Source of the DNA: JARRKC01 sp037388505
GTDB taxonomy: Bacteria > Acidobacteriota > UBA6911 > RPQK01 > JAPXNP01
Assembly: GCA_037388505.1 (NCBI GenBank)
Contig: JARRKC010000004.1
Coordinates: 310,001-374,000, forward strand
Direction of reading: 5' to 3'
DNA: 64,000 nt
Shown in pieces: positions 9,409 through 18,334 of this stretch. How positions within the stretch are numbered: the first letter of the stretch is position 1; every line of letters begins with the position of its first letter. Under the pieces are notes generated by a model, which was not told the DNA's origin, did not search any database, and saw only the letters and a program-made list of their open reading frames with translations. A program made the translations under genes and the position numbers.

Positions 9409-9623
9409 GGTCCGTTCTCCTTGCGTGTCTCGGATGAAGAATGCGAAACCGCTGGTTCCTGCAACCTTACATGCGAAAAGTGTACTAATCAGTGGTCACC
9501 GGAACACGACGTGGTGCCCATCGTGTCGTGGCGGTGGATCCTCCCTGATCATCCCGACAGGAGGCTCACCACAACGACACGACGCCGGACATCGACCACG
9601 ACGGGCACGACGCAACACGCCGG

Positions 9624-10169
9624 TCAGACCCAGACGCCGGCCTGGCTGCGCTGTCTTTCGAGCGTTGCGATCAGCGTACGGCAGAAGGCCGGAAGATCCC
9701 CGGGGTTACGGGAAGTGATGATGCCCTTGTCTTCCACGACCTCTTCATCGACCCAGGTTGCTCCGGCGTGCACGAGATCGTCCTTGATCGAGAAGAAGCT
9801 GGTGACCTTCCTGCCTTCGAGGATCTCCGCAGACGCCAGCATCCACCCGCCATGGCAAATGGCTGCCACCACCTTGCCCTGTTCGTGCATGTCTTTCACG
9901 AAGAACACCATAGCGGCGTGCCGCCGCATATGATCCGGAGAATACCCGCCGGGGATCACGAGAGCGTCGAAATCGCTCGCACTAACCGACGCGATCGCTT
10001 CATCCGCCGTGGCGGTCAAACCGTTCTTGCCTTCGTAGGTTTCGGCTTCAGGGCCGATGACGGTCACTTCGGCCCCTTCCTCCGTCAGGCGAATACGCGG
10101 ATACCAGAACTCCAGATCCTCGAACAGATCTGCCACGAATAATGCAACCTTTGCGCCCTCTAGACTCAT
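9624..10169 (-). CDS. DJ-1/PfpI family protein
   Basis: Protein of 181 residues of the DJ-1/PfpI (class I glutamine amidotransferase-like) superfamily, possibly a deglycase or chaperone-like stress protein. The nucleophile elbow AAICHGGWML places Cys105-His106, and FEDLEFWYP near residue 16 supplies the conserved acidic residue. Its AGGAGG ribosome site overlaps the stop of the osmC gene 10 bp upstream, so the two are cotranscribed and probably translationally coupled, which supports a role in oxidative or carbonyl stress. The exact activity (glyoxalase, protease-like, deglycase) cannot be read from sequence alone. Confidence 0.9.
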   Translation of the reverse strand: MSLEGAKVALFVADLFEDLEFWYPRIRLTEEGAEVTVIGPEAETYEGKNGLTATADEAIASVSASDFDALVIPGGYSPDHMRRHAAMVFFVKDMHEQGKVVAAICHGGWMLASAEILEGRKVTSFFSIKDDLVHAGATWVDEEVVEDKGIITSRNPGDLPAFCRTLIATLERQRSQAGVWV

Positions 10170-10179
10170 TGTCCACCTC

Positions 10180-10611
10180 CTAAGTGGCCAGCCGAGCCTG
10201 CAACGTCACATTGGCACCGTGCTTGACCAACTTCGATACCGGGCAGTTCTCCTTGGCGTCATTGGCATACCGCTGAAAGGTCTCAGCATCGATACCGGGC
10301 ACATTCCCCACGGTCTCCAACTGGATAGCCGAGATCTTGAAACCTCCGTCGGCCTTCTCCAACCGGACCGTCGCCGAAGTCTTGACCGAGGTGGGATTGA
10401 AGCCTGCCTGAGCCAGCCCGTGCGAGAGAGCCATAGAGAAGCACCCTGCATGAGCGGCGGCGATCAACTCCTCGGGATTCGTTCCCGTACCATTCTCGAA
10501 ACGAGAGGCAAAAGAAAAGGCGCCTTCGAAGGCGCCGCTGCCCAGGCGCATCGTTCCTTTCCCGTCCTTGAGATTCCCTTCCCACTGTGCATCGGACCTG
10601 CGATTTGGCAT
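10180..10611 (-). CDS. osmC: OsmC-type organic hydroperoxide reductase
   Basis: Thiol peroxidase of the OsmC/Ohr family, 143 residues. The start at 10611 is chosen because an AGGAGA site sits 8 nt upstream and the product begins as in OsmC (MPNRRSDAQWEGNLKDGKG); the frame is open for 33 further codons upstream but these have no family character. The two redox cysteines are Cys57 (AAAHAGCFSMALS) and Cys123 (ENCPVSKL). The signature TNPEELIAAAHAGCF distinguishes OsmC from Ohr. First gene of a two-gene operon with the DJ-1/PfpI protein. Reduces organic peroxides in the cytoplasm with a dithiol donor. Confidence 0.92.
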   Translation of the reverse strand: MPNRRSDAQWEGNLKDGKGTMRLGSGAFEGAFSFASRFENGTGTNPEELIAAAHAGCFSMALSHGLAQAGFNPTSVKTSATVRLEKADGGFKISAIQLETVGNVPGIDAETFQRYANDAKENCPVSKLVKHGANVTLQARLAT

Positions 10612-10895
10612 ACCAAACTTCTCCTCTGAAGAAATGTCGAGTGGCTTAGACAACTCAACCAACGGCCACCGAACGCTGAATAGATCGTGCAGTGCGTCAC
10701 CGGATCGCAAAGGTGATCAATGAGGGTAGGTACCGGACCCGGATCCGCTCCGAAACACTATATAACAGGAGGGCTCCGAGTTCGAACGATCCCTTGCCCG
10801 ACTCGGGCTGCGAGAACCCTCCCACAGAGACAATCCAGCCGAGGATGTAAGAAATCGCCGGGAAAAACGTATTAGTAGTCAAAGAGGAAAGTGAA

Positions 10896-11141
10896 ATGAA
10901 GAGATACGAAACACCCAACACCCGCCGCTTGCTGCTTGACCGTATACGTGAAGCCCTGGAGGCCATGCCGAAAACCATCCGTGAGACCTTCGTCTTGAGC
11001 CATTACGTCGGTCTGTCTCATGCAGAGATCGCCTGCACAGAAGCCGTCAATGAGAACGAAGTGGTCCGCCGCCTCGAGCGGGCGGACTCTATCCTTCGCT
11101 GCCACGTCTCCGAAGACTCCTGTTGTGTCCACGCAGCATGA
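10896..11141 (+). CDS. Small sigma-70 region 4-like protein
   Basis: Protein of 81 residues with an AGAGGAAA ribosome site 5 nt before the ATG. Residues about 15-70 match a sigma-70 region 4 helix-turn-helix (LEAMPKTIRETFVLSHYVGLSHAEIACTE...), but region 2 and every other sigma domain are absent; the tail has a Cys pair (SCCVHAA). It stands alone between the divergent osmC operon and an MFS gene. It may be a relic of an ECF sigma factor, or a small DNA-binding or RNA-polymerase-binding modulator. The clean ribosome site and intact frame favour a real gene. Confidence 0.65.
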   Translation: MKRYETPNTRRLLLDRIREALEAMPKTIRETFVLSHYVGLSHAEIACTEAVNENEVVRRLERADSILRCHVSEDSCCVHAA

Positions 11142-11305
11142 GTGAGCGAAACCAGGAGTCGGGTGCCCAGTCCTCGAGACGGTGTCCTTCGGCCCCCTCC
11201 CGGTTGGGCCATAAGAGCGGGATGTACTAGAATCACTTCTTTATCGGCACGGGGCGCGGTCGCAGGCTGCGAAGCTCATACGTCGCCCCGTCCATTTCTC
11301 TCGAC

Positions 11306-12553
11306 ATGATTCAGCGTGTCTTCCGTCTCTATCGGTCGGCGTTTACAGGACTGCCACGCGACATCTGGGTGATCGCGCTGGTGTCGTTCGTCAATCGAAG
11401 CGGCACCATGGTCCTGCCTTTCCTGGCTCTCTATCTCACGCTGATGAAAGGCTTCACGGCCAGTGAGGCCGGCCGGCTCGTGGGACTGTACGGCATCGGC
11501 GCCATCTTTGGAGCGTACGCCGGCGGCCGCCTCAGCGACCGGTTCGGCGCAATCCGGGCTCAACAGGCGAGCCTCGTTCTCGGAGGTATCGGATACATCG
11601 TGCTGGGCTCCGTCGACGGCACCTGGCGCCTTGCCGTCAGTATCCTCCTGGCCAGTGCCATGGTGGAGTCTTTCCGTCCCGCCGTCATGTCGGCCATCGT
11701 CGAGCGCAGTCCAACCGAGGTGAAAGCCCGCGCGTTCGCCCTGCTGCGACTGGCCCTGAACCTGGGCTTTGCGATCGGGCCTGCGGTGGGCGGTGTGCTC
11801 GCCACTTTTGGCTACCGTTGGCTCTTCCTCGTGGACGCCGCCACTTCCTGGGCCGCGGCAGCTCTCTTGTTCCGAATCCCCGCGGGTCCGGCGGTCGAGA
11901 CGGGCGATTCGACCCGAGGCCGCGGTCGGATCCAGAGCGCCTGGCGGGACCTGCCGTTTCTTGCGTTCGTCGTCCTCGTGGTGATCCTTGCTTCGGCACT
12001 GCTCCAGGTTCTCAGCACGATCCCGCTCTATTTCCGGGAGCAAATCGGACTGCGGGAGGATGCCATCGGTCTGCTGCTGTCCGTCAACGCAGTGCTCATC
12101 GTAGCGTTCGAAATGGTTCTGATCCACATGGTTCGTGAACGGGATCGGATGGTGCTGGCAGCACTGGGAGCCTTCCTCCTCTGCTTTGGTTTGGGACTCT
12201 TGCCGTTCGGCCGCAGTGTCGTCTACATCGTCGCAACGATCTGCGTCTGGACCTTCGGAGAAATGCTGTGCATGCCGATTCTCAACGTCATCGCCGGCGA
12301 GCGCTCCACGCGGGGCCGACGGGGCCAGTACATGGGGCTCTATACGATGGCTTTTTCGATCGCTTTCGTGGCGGCACCCGTAGCCGGAACCTGGATCTAC
12401 TCGAATTTCGGCCCGGATTCCTTGTGGCACGTGATCACCGCTCTGGGAATCGTGCTCGCGCTCGCGTTCATGGCGCTGAGACGTTCCCTTGAGCTTTCCA
12501 CCTCCGCGGAGAGTGCCGTTTTCTCTCCAACGACGACACCGGATCCAGAGTGA
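11306..12553 (+). CDS. MFS transporter
   Basis: Major facilitator superfamily protein of 415 residues with 12 predicted membrane segments. The loop 2-3 signature is present as GAYAGGRLSDRFG (about residue 73), and the N-terminal half contains VLPFLALYLTLMKGF typical of drug/sugar efflux-like MFS members (MdtG/YceI-like group). No clear ribosome site precedes the ATG at 11306. The gene ends about 110 bp before the sensor kinase gene. Substrate unknown; efflux of small organic compounds is the default guess. Confidence 0.85.
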   Translation: MIQRVFRLYRSAFTGLPRDIWVIALVSFVNRSGTMVLPFLALYLTLMKGFTASEAGRLVGLYGIGAIFGAYAGGRLSDRFGAIRAQQASLVLGGIGYIVLGSVDGTWRLAVSILLASAMVESFRPAVMSAIVERSPTEVKARAFALLRLALNLGFAIGPAVGGVLATFGYRWLFLVDAATSWAAAALLFRIPAGPAVETGDSTRGRGRIQSAWRDLPFLAFVVLVVILASALLQVLSTIPLYFREQIGLREDAIGLLLSVNAVLIVAFEMVLIHMVRERDRMVLAALGAFLLCFGLGLLPFGRSVVYIVATICVWTFGEMLCMPILNVIAGERSTRGRRGQYMGLYTMAFSIAFVAAPVAGTWIYSNFGPDSLWHVITALGIVLALAFMALRRSLELSTSAESAVFSPTTTPDPE

Positions 12554-12661
12554 AGGGAGAAGCAACGCCCCCTCGAAACCCTGGGCCCATCGTCAGTGCC
12601 CGTTTCGGGATCGGGATCATTTCCAATCCTGCCCTCGAGCGATAGGATTACCTTGAGTCTC

Positions 12662-13915
12662 ATGCGATTGAACTTCCTCTCTCGATTGATCGATCACTCC
12701 CGGAACGTCTCTCGGGACGACCGGCAGACGGTTTTCGAATTCAATCGGTCACTGGCATTGATCGCCGACCCCAAGTCCTTGTGCGCCTCCTTTGGTGCAC
12801 GGATCCGCGAGCGCTTCGGTGCCGATCATTCCATTGTTCTGCAATTGGATCCGGACAAGGGGGCTTTCGTTCCGCTCCATGACTCGAGCTTGGAAGCCTA
12901 TCCTATCGAGTTTAGTCGTCGAGGCTCTCTGGCGCGCTGGTTCCTGGTCAACGAGAAGTCGCTGGTCGTCTCGAGTTCTCCGGGTGTTTTAGCGTCATTG
13001 AGTTCGGTCGAGCGACGCCTCCTGCGAGACCGGGAAATCGAGATCTGCACGCCCATGATCACGCTCAATCGCCTGACTGGGATGGTGTTCCTGGGCTCGC
13101 GAACCTCCGGTTGGGAGCTTGCGTCGGACGACCTTCGCCTCCTGGAATTGCTTTCCGGACTGGCCGGTCTCGCGCTGGAAAACGCCAGCGCCTACCGGGA
13201 GCAGAAAGAGCGCCTGCGCCGGCTCTACCGTGCCGAACGGCTGGCGGCGGCCGGAGAACTCGCGGCGGGCATTGCGCACGAGATTCGAAACCCCCTGACC
13301 TCGATTCGCTCGACGGTTCAGTATCTCGGCAAAGCGTTCGAGTCGGATTCGGAGCGGGCCGAGATGGTCGCCGAACTCCTCGGCGAGGTCGATCGGATCG
13401 ACCGGACTGTCAACGACCTGCTGAGCCTGACTCGAAACCGATCTCCCAGGAAACTTCGCGTTGATGTGACGGACCTGCTCGAACAGTCTCTGACATTGAT
13501 GGCGACGCAGGCTCGACAGAGCGGGATCGAGATCGAGGCCGATCTCGGTGTCGCTTCCCTGGCGATCATGGGGGATCCCGATTTCCTCAAACAACTGCTC
13601 ATCAACCTTCTCCTCAATGCACTTCAGGCCATGCCGCAGGGCGGCAGTCTGTCGGTCGTGGTGCGACCACGAGATCCGGATCTCGTGGCCCCCTCGCGCC
13701 GCTGGGTGCAGATCGAGATTCGAGACTCCGGCCCTGGAATCGGAGAGGATGACCTCGAGCGAGTCTTCGATCCTTTCTTCACGACCAAACCGAACGGGAC
13801 CGGTCTAGGGCTTGCTGTCTGTCACAACATCGTGGAAATGCACGAGGGCGAAATTGGAATTGAAAACATGGAGGGCACGGGCACCATGGCCTGGGTCCGT
13901 TTCCCTCTGCTTTAG
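12662..13915 (+). CDS. GAF-domain sensor histidine kinase (NtrB-like)
   Basis: Cytoplasmic sensor kinase of about 417 residues. A GAF-like domain (about 25-180) is followed by HisKA with the phospho-accepting His206 in AGIAHEIRNPL, and a HATPase_c domain with the N box (LINLLLNALQAMP), G1 (DSGPGIG), F box (FDPFFTTK) and G2 (GTGLGLAV). No membrane segment. An alternative TTG start at 12653 has an AGGA 5 nt upstream and would add three residues. Its stop codon lies 8 bp before the ATG of the response regulator, so kinase and regulator are one unit and probably control sigma-54 promoters. Confidence 0.92.
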   Translation: MRLNFLSRLIDHSRNVSRDDRQTVFEFNRSLALIADPKSLCASFGARIRERFGADHSIVLQLDPDKGAFVPLHDSSLEAYPIEFSRRGSLARWFLVNEKSLVVSSSPGVLASLSSVERRLLRDREIEICTPMITLNRLTGMVFLGSRTSGWELASDDLRLLELLSGLAGLALENASAYREQKERLRRLYRAERLAAAGELAAGIAHEIRNPLTSIRSTVQYLGKAFESDSERAEMVAELLGEVDRIDRTVNDLLSLTRNRSPRKLRVDVTDLLEQSLTLMATQARQSGIEIEADLGVASLAIMGDPDFLKQLLINLLLNALQAMPQGGSLSVVVRPRDPDLVAPSRRWVQIEIRDSGPGIGEDDLERVFDPFFTTKPNGTGLGLAVCHNIVEMHEGEIGIENMEGTGTMAWVRFPLL

Positions 13916-13923
13916 TGTGGATC

Positions 13924-15303
13924 ATGGCCAGAATCCTCCTTGTCGATGACGAGAAGCAGATCCGGCGCATCGTTTCACTCCTGCTGAGGGAGCAGCGCCA
14001 CGAGGTGTTCGAAGCCGCTTCCGGCTCGGAGGCGTTGGAGCTCTTCGATCGGACCAGGCCGGAGATCCTCCTGCTCGACCTGAGCCTCCCGGATATCGGC
14101 GGAATGGACATACTCCGAAGCTGTCTCGAGCACGACCCCACGGTCAAGGTCATCATGATGACGGCGTACGGAACGATCCGATCGGCGGTCGAAGCGATGC
14201 AGGCCGGTGCCTATCACTATCTGGCCAAGCCCTTCGACAACGATGAACTGCTTCTGCTGATCCAACGCGCCCTGCAGGTTCATCGCCTGAACCAGGAAGT
14301 CGACGACCTGCGCAGTGAATTGGAGGCAAGGTATGGCTTCAGCGAGATCATCGGCGTCAGCCCCAGAATGCAGGAAGTCTTCCGGGTGATGGCCAAGGTA
14401 GCCGCCGTCGATACGACCGTTCTCATCACGGGCGAGTCCGGAACCGGCAAGGAACTGGTGGCACGCGCCATCCATCGGCACTCTCATCGGAGCGAAGGCC
14501 CCTTCGTCGCGGTCAACTGCGGCGCCATTCCTCCAGCTCTCGTCGAGGCCGAGTTCTTCGGACATGAGAAGGGAGCCTATACCGACGCCAAGACGAGCCG
14601 TTCGGGGCGCTTCCAGCAAGCCTCCGGCGGCACGCTGTTCCTGGATGAGATCGGCGAGCTTCCCCTGGAGGCACAGTCGAAGCTCCTGCGCGTGCTGCAA
14701 GAGCATCAGGTGGTACCGCTGGGTGCGCGCAATCCTGTGAGTATCGACACACGCGTGATTGCGGCGACCAATCGGGACGTCGAAGCGGCGGTTGGGACGG
14801 GCGAGTTTCGGGAGGACCTCTACTGGCGGATCAATGTCGTCACGATCAAACTTCCACCGCTCCGGGAGCGGACCGAAGACCTGCCTTTGCTGATCGATCA
14901 CATGCTCGGTGAATTCAGCAAAGAACTTGGGTTTCAGCTGCGACACATGACCGACGCGGCGCGGGAACTTCTGCTCGGCTACGACTGGCCCGGTAATGTT
15001 CGGGAATTGGAGAACACGCTGCGCCATGCTCTCATTCTGTGCGAGGGGGAGCGCCTTGCGGTGGACGATCTTCCTCCGCGCATTCGCGGCCAGTCCCGTT
15101 CCGCTGACCATCCCGGTGAAGATTCGGAGGCGACCAACCTGGCCGACGCCGTGGCACAAGCGACGGAGCGCGTCGAGCGGGCCCTGATCCTGTCGCGCCT
15201 TGCGGAGTTCAAGGGAAACCGCACGGCCACCGCCGAAAGCCTCGGCATCAGTCGCAAGACGCTCTTCAACAAGATGAGGGCGTACGGGCTGGAGCAGGCG
15301 TGA
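13924..15303 (+). CDS. Sigma-54 dependent response regulator (NtrC family)
   Basis: Protein of 459 residues: receiver domain (ILLVDDE, phospho-acceptor about Asp52 in LLLDLSLPD), AAA+ sigma-54 activator domain (Walker A GESGTGKE near 170, Walker B GTLFLDEIGELPLEAQ near 240) and a Fis-type helix-turn-helix at the C-terminus (ATAESLGISRKTLFNKM). The sigma-54 contact loop, usually GAFTGA, reads GAYTDA near residue 218. Starts 8 bp after the kinase stop; a GTG at 13915 would extend it by three residues. It should activate -24/-12 promoters, one candidate of which is seen at 61882. Confidence 0.94.
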   Translation: MARILLVDDEKQIRRIVSLLLREQRHEVFEAASGSEALELFDRTRPEILLLDLSLPDIGGMDILRSCLEHDPTVKVIMMTAYGTIRSAVEAMQAGAYHYLAKPFDNDELLLLIQRALQVHRLNQEVDDLRSELEARYGFSEIIGVSPRMQEVFRVMAKVAAVDTTVLITGESGTGKELVARAIHRHSHRSEGPFVAVNCGAIPPALVEAEFFGHEKGAYTDAKTSRSGRFQQASGGTLFLDEIGELPLEAQSKLLRVLQEHQVVPLGARNPVSIDTRVIAATNRDVEAAVGTGEFREDLYWRINVVTIKLPPLRERTEDLPLLIDHMLGEFSKELGFQLRHMTDAARELLLGYDWPGNVRELENTLRHALILCEGERLAVDDLPPRIRGQSRSADHPGEDSEATNLADAVAQATERVERALILSRLAEFKGNRTATAESLGISRKTLFNKMRAYGLEQA

Positions 15304-15304
15304 G

Positions 15305-15477
15305 AAGGATTGGGGGATTGGGGGATTGGGGATTGGGGATTGGGGATTGGGGATTGGGGATTGCTCCCAGCTCCCGTTCTCTCGTCCTCCCGTCCTCGCG
15401 GCCGGGCTGGCAGCCTGCCTTACTCTCACAGCCTCCGGCCGCACTCAAACCCGCAATCCCAAAATCCCCCAATCCTT
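15305..15477 (+). repeat. G-rich tandem repeat with distal inverted copy
   Basis: Directly after the regulator stop codon, ATT triplets recur at 15309, 15317, 15325, 15332, 15339, 15346, 15353 and 15360, each followed by four or five G, i.e. an ATTGGGG(G) array of 7-8-bp units. The first 15 bases (AAGGATTGGGGGATT, 15305-15319) return as a perfect inverted copy at 15463-15477, three bases before the stop of the convergent ABC permease gene. The plus-strand transcript could form G-quadruplexes or a long-range stem and may serve as a bidirectional terminator. Confidence 0.8.
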
Positions 15478-15479
15478 CC

Positions 15480-16898
15480 TCACCTCACATCGAATCGCGC
15501 AAACTGCGCCATCGCCAGGCCGACCAGGAGGAAGACCCAAACGCATAGCTCCCCCGCGTATCCTGCCGACGCCGCGAACCGATCAGCAAAGGAGGGAAAC
15601 TGGAACTGGAAGCGTGGTCGGGTACTGACGTCGATGAAGTCATTGACGCCGAAGGTCGGGTCGGCCCGCTTTTCGGCCTCGTAGCGACTCGCCAGATAGT
15701 CTGTCATGCTTTGCCTCCAGCCTCTCATCTGTCGATCGAACTCCTCCCAGGTCCCAAAACCGGTCGCCGACAGCTCCGTTGCGGCATAGAGGTAAGCGGG
15801 TAGAGGCGAGAACAGCGAGAGGGTCCGGGACAGTTCGAACTGCCGGCGGGCACGCGCATCGTGGTCGGCCGTCAAGCGATCCGCCTTCGCTCGCTGCTCC
15901 GCATTGACGTCGTGCCAGATTTGATCGATCTCCTGGGCTCTTTGTGCGTAGATCCGCTTGAACTCGGGATCCCTACGGATGCGGCCCTGTATATCGGATT
16001 CCGAAAGCCCCTCGAGGGGCAGGATCGACGCATACTTCTTTCTTACCTCCTCGACTCTGGCTTTTCCGATCTGATCCCGTTCTTCGCTCAGCATGTACTG
16101 GAGATCGCGCTCCATCGCCGCGCTCGACGACAGCGGCACGAACTGGGCAGCGACATAGGGACTGACGCTCGGAATGACCAGCACGAGCAAAATCCAGGTG
16201 AAGAGGCTCGCCAGCACCGAAACCGAACTTCGACTGAAGATCGCCGATGCCGCGAAGGCTGCACTGAAGAATGCCCAGCAATAGACGGCGGAGAGCAGCC
16301 CGAGGACGAGCATGGAAAACCATTCGTCGCCGTCCCACACAGTATTGGCGCGGATCTGCACGATCAGCACACCAACGAGAAGTGCTCCCGTCAAGGCAAC
16401 CGTCAGGACGAAAGCGCCCGCCGTCCACTTGGCAGCGGCAACCTGGAGGCGGCTCACTCGATTGGCCAAGAGGAGACGCAGAGTACCCCTCTCCTTCTCG
16501 CCGTTGAAGGCATCGAAACCAATCACGATCGCGAACAGGCTGAGGATGATCGCTACGGACCAGGCCAGATCCATGACGGGAAAGAGTTCCGGCATGGGGT
16601 TGGACATCAGGGTCTCCGCTCCGTCCTCCTGGTCCAGCCCCTGAACCAGGACTATCGGAGCAGGCGGCCGGGTAGTGGATCGCAGAAAGGACCAGATCCG
16701 GTTGGCATGCGCGTAGTGGGCAAGAAGCTCCACCTGTCTTTGCTGATTGCCGGCCATCTCCTGCTGTCGGGCCAGATGTACGGAGGAAAGGACGAAGGCG
16801 CTTGCGGCAACGAGCAGAATACCCAAAGACAGACCGATGGCTACCCTCAGGGAGAGGAGATGATCGCGGACCTCTTTGATGAACAGGACTCGAAACAT
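15480..16898 (-). CDS. ABC-2 type permease (DUF3526-like), last gene of export operon
   Basis: Membrane protein of about 472 residues. Start set at 16898, where an AAGGAGGAA site precedes the ATG (MFRVLFIKEVRDHLLSL). One N-terminal membrane segment is followed by a roughly 100-residue extracytoplasmic region, then a membrane block with the motif GFDAFNGEKERGTLRLLLANRVSR typical of gliding/GldF-like ABC-2 permeases, a further large extracytoplasmic domain and a last membrane segment. It is 10 bp downstream of a second permease and shares the operon's single ATPase. Substrate unknown. Confidence 0.88.
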   Translation of the reverse strand: MFRVLFIKEVRDHLLSLRVAIGLSLGILLVAASAFVLSSVHLARQQEMAGNQQRQVELLAHYAHANRIWSFLRSTTRPPAPIVLVQGLDQEDGAETLMSNPMPELFPVMDLAWSVAIILSLFAIVIGFDAFNGEKERGTLRLLLANRVSRLQVAAAKWTAGAFVLTVALTGALLVGVLIVQIRANTVWDGDEWFSMLVLGLLSAVYCWAFFSAAFAASAIFSRSSVSVLASLFTWILLVLVIPSVSPYVAAQFVPLSSSAAMERDLQYMLSEERDQIGKARVEEVRKKYASILPLEGLSESDIQGRIRRDPEFKRIYAQRAQEIDQIWHDVNAEQRAKADRLTADHDARARRQFELSRTLSLFSPLPAYLYAATELSATGFGTWEEFDRQMRGWRQSMTDYLASRYEAEKRADPTFGVNDFIDVSTRPRFQFQFPSFADRFAASAGYAGELCVWVFLLVGLAMAQFARFDVR

Positions 16899-16908
16899 AC
16901 CTTCCTCC

Positions 16909-18204
16909 TTACCTGGGATCCAACTTGAGGAACGCGACTCCCGAGGCCGACAACAGGAGCAGCCCAACCAGGGCAAGAATTCCGAGATCCAGCAGCACCC
17001 CCTGCTGCAGGATGGTCTCCGTGCCCTCGGGCTCGAAGTTGAACACCGTCGGTGAGTGACCTGTCTGTCCGCTGATCTGGTCCGTCAGAAAGGCGCTGTT
17101 CTCGACTTCGAAGGCTTGCAGTTGCCGGGCCAACCGCATCTGTTCGCCAACGCCGGTGGAGGCGAGGTCGGTCAGGATGAACGTGAGAGTCCCGGCCGGA
17201 GAGACCTCGCAGATCTTCTTGCTTGTTCGGATCAGCTCCTCGAGCTTCAAACGCTGTGACTCGAGGAAGTTCTTATAGAAGGCGTCGAAATCGGCCAGGC
17301 TACCGCCGCTGTCGGAACCATGGGCATGGATGGCCAGGAATCGGTTCCGAGCGAACGCCGACAGGCGGACCGCTTCCTGGGTGCTCGCAGACGGAACCTC
17401 GACCAGCTGCTCCGCCAGCAGATTGCCGAGATTGGGATAGACCAGGACCACCCCGCCCCAGAGAAACAGAAGTGTCACCAGGGAAGTGATCGGACTTCGA
17501 CAAAGTGACGACAGCAGGGTCCCGAGGCAGGTGAAGATGAAGACATAGAGCGCCGTCGCCAGTAGCATCAGCCCAACCTTCTGCAGATCCTGCGCGCCGA
17601 GCGCCACCCGGCCGCTCGTGTAGAGAACCGTCAGGCCTGCCAGAAAGAAGGCGAGAAACGGAACCAGTACGACGGAAAGAACGCCGAGGATCTTTCCAAC
17701 CAGGATTTGAGCGCGACTCGCGGAAGAACTCAACAGCAGTTTCAAAGTTCCGTTTTCCCGATCTCCACTGACCACGTTGTAGGAAAAGACCACCGCCAAC
17801 AGCGAGAGGAAAACCTTGATCACATGGAGCAAGTCGGGCGTCGGAAAAAGCGAAAAGAGGCTACGCACCGAGGTCTGACGCTGATGTGCTTCGATCCCCA
17901 GAAAGCTGATCGCCGTGTAACCTCGATCGAGCGTCTCCTCGAGACCCTTGGCGAAAATGGAGAGGGCCCGCGGTCGGACCACGGCCATGAGGCCGACCTC
18001 CCCGGGACGCGGACGGGCCCGCTCCTGGAGGACCGCATAGTTCTCCATCCGCAGGACATAATCCTGAAACATGACGAAGATCGAGAAGCCCACCAGAACC
18101 GCCAGCGCCGCAGTACAGATATAGAAGCGCTGACTCTGAAGATGATCCTGGATCTCCCGGCGTGCGATCAGGCACACGGGCCGTTTCGGTGTCTTCATAT
18201 CCAT
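16909..18204 (-). CDS. ABC-2 type permease, second of three
   Basis: Membrane protein of about 431 residues with the same plan as its neighbours: an N-terminal membrane segment (AALAVLVGFSIFVMF), an external loop, and the core motif YNVVSGDRENGTLKLLLSSSASR. ATG at 18204 or 18198 is preferred because earlier in-frame codons have no family-like sequence, although the frame is open back into the ATPase gene; the ribosome site is weak (GGGG), so the start is the least certain part. It lies 130 bp after the ATPase gene and 10 bp before the next permease. Works with that ATPase and the other permeases in export. Confidence 0.85.
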   Translation of the reverse strand: MDMKTPKRPVCLIARREIQDHLQSQRFYICTAALAVLVGFSIFVMFQDYVLRMENYAVLQERARPRPGEVGLMAVVRPRALSIFAKGLEETLDRGYTAISFLGIEAHQRQTSVRSLFSLFPTPDLLHVIKVFLSLLAVVFSYNVVSGDRENGTLKLLLSSSASRAQILVGKILGVLSVVLVPFLAFFLAGLTVLYTSGRVALGAQDLQKVGLMLLATALYVFIFTCLGTLLSSLCRSPITSLVTLLFLWGGVVLVYPNLGNLLAEQLVEVPSASTQEAVRLSAFARNRFLAIHAHGSDSGGSLADFDAFYKNFLESQRLKLEELIRTSKKICEVSPAGTLTFILTDLASTGVGEQMRLARQLQAFEVENSAFLTDQISGQTGHSPTVFNFEPEGTETILQQGVLLDLGILALVGLLLLSASGVAFLKLDPR

Positions 18205-18334
18205 TTGAAAAGCCCCGTTTTCATCGTCGAATCGAGAGCGGAAGCCAGCTTCCGCAGTCCAAAGACGCCCCCGGCGTCCGGCCGGCTGGGATTGATGATT
18301 CAAGCGAAAGGGTTCCACGGGTGCGCCCACGTCC

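Noticed and set aside
11276..12565. Long open frame of about 430 codons on the minus strand
   Set aside because: It mirrors the MFS gene on the plus strand, gives a His/Glu/Arg-rich product without family features, and has no ribosome site.
13975..15444. Open frame of 489 codons on the minus strand
   Set aside because: Shadow of the NtrC-like regulator; the plus-strand product has unmistakable motifs.
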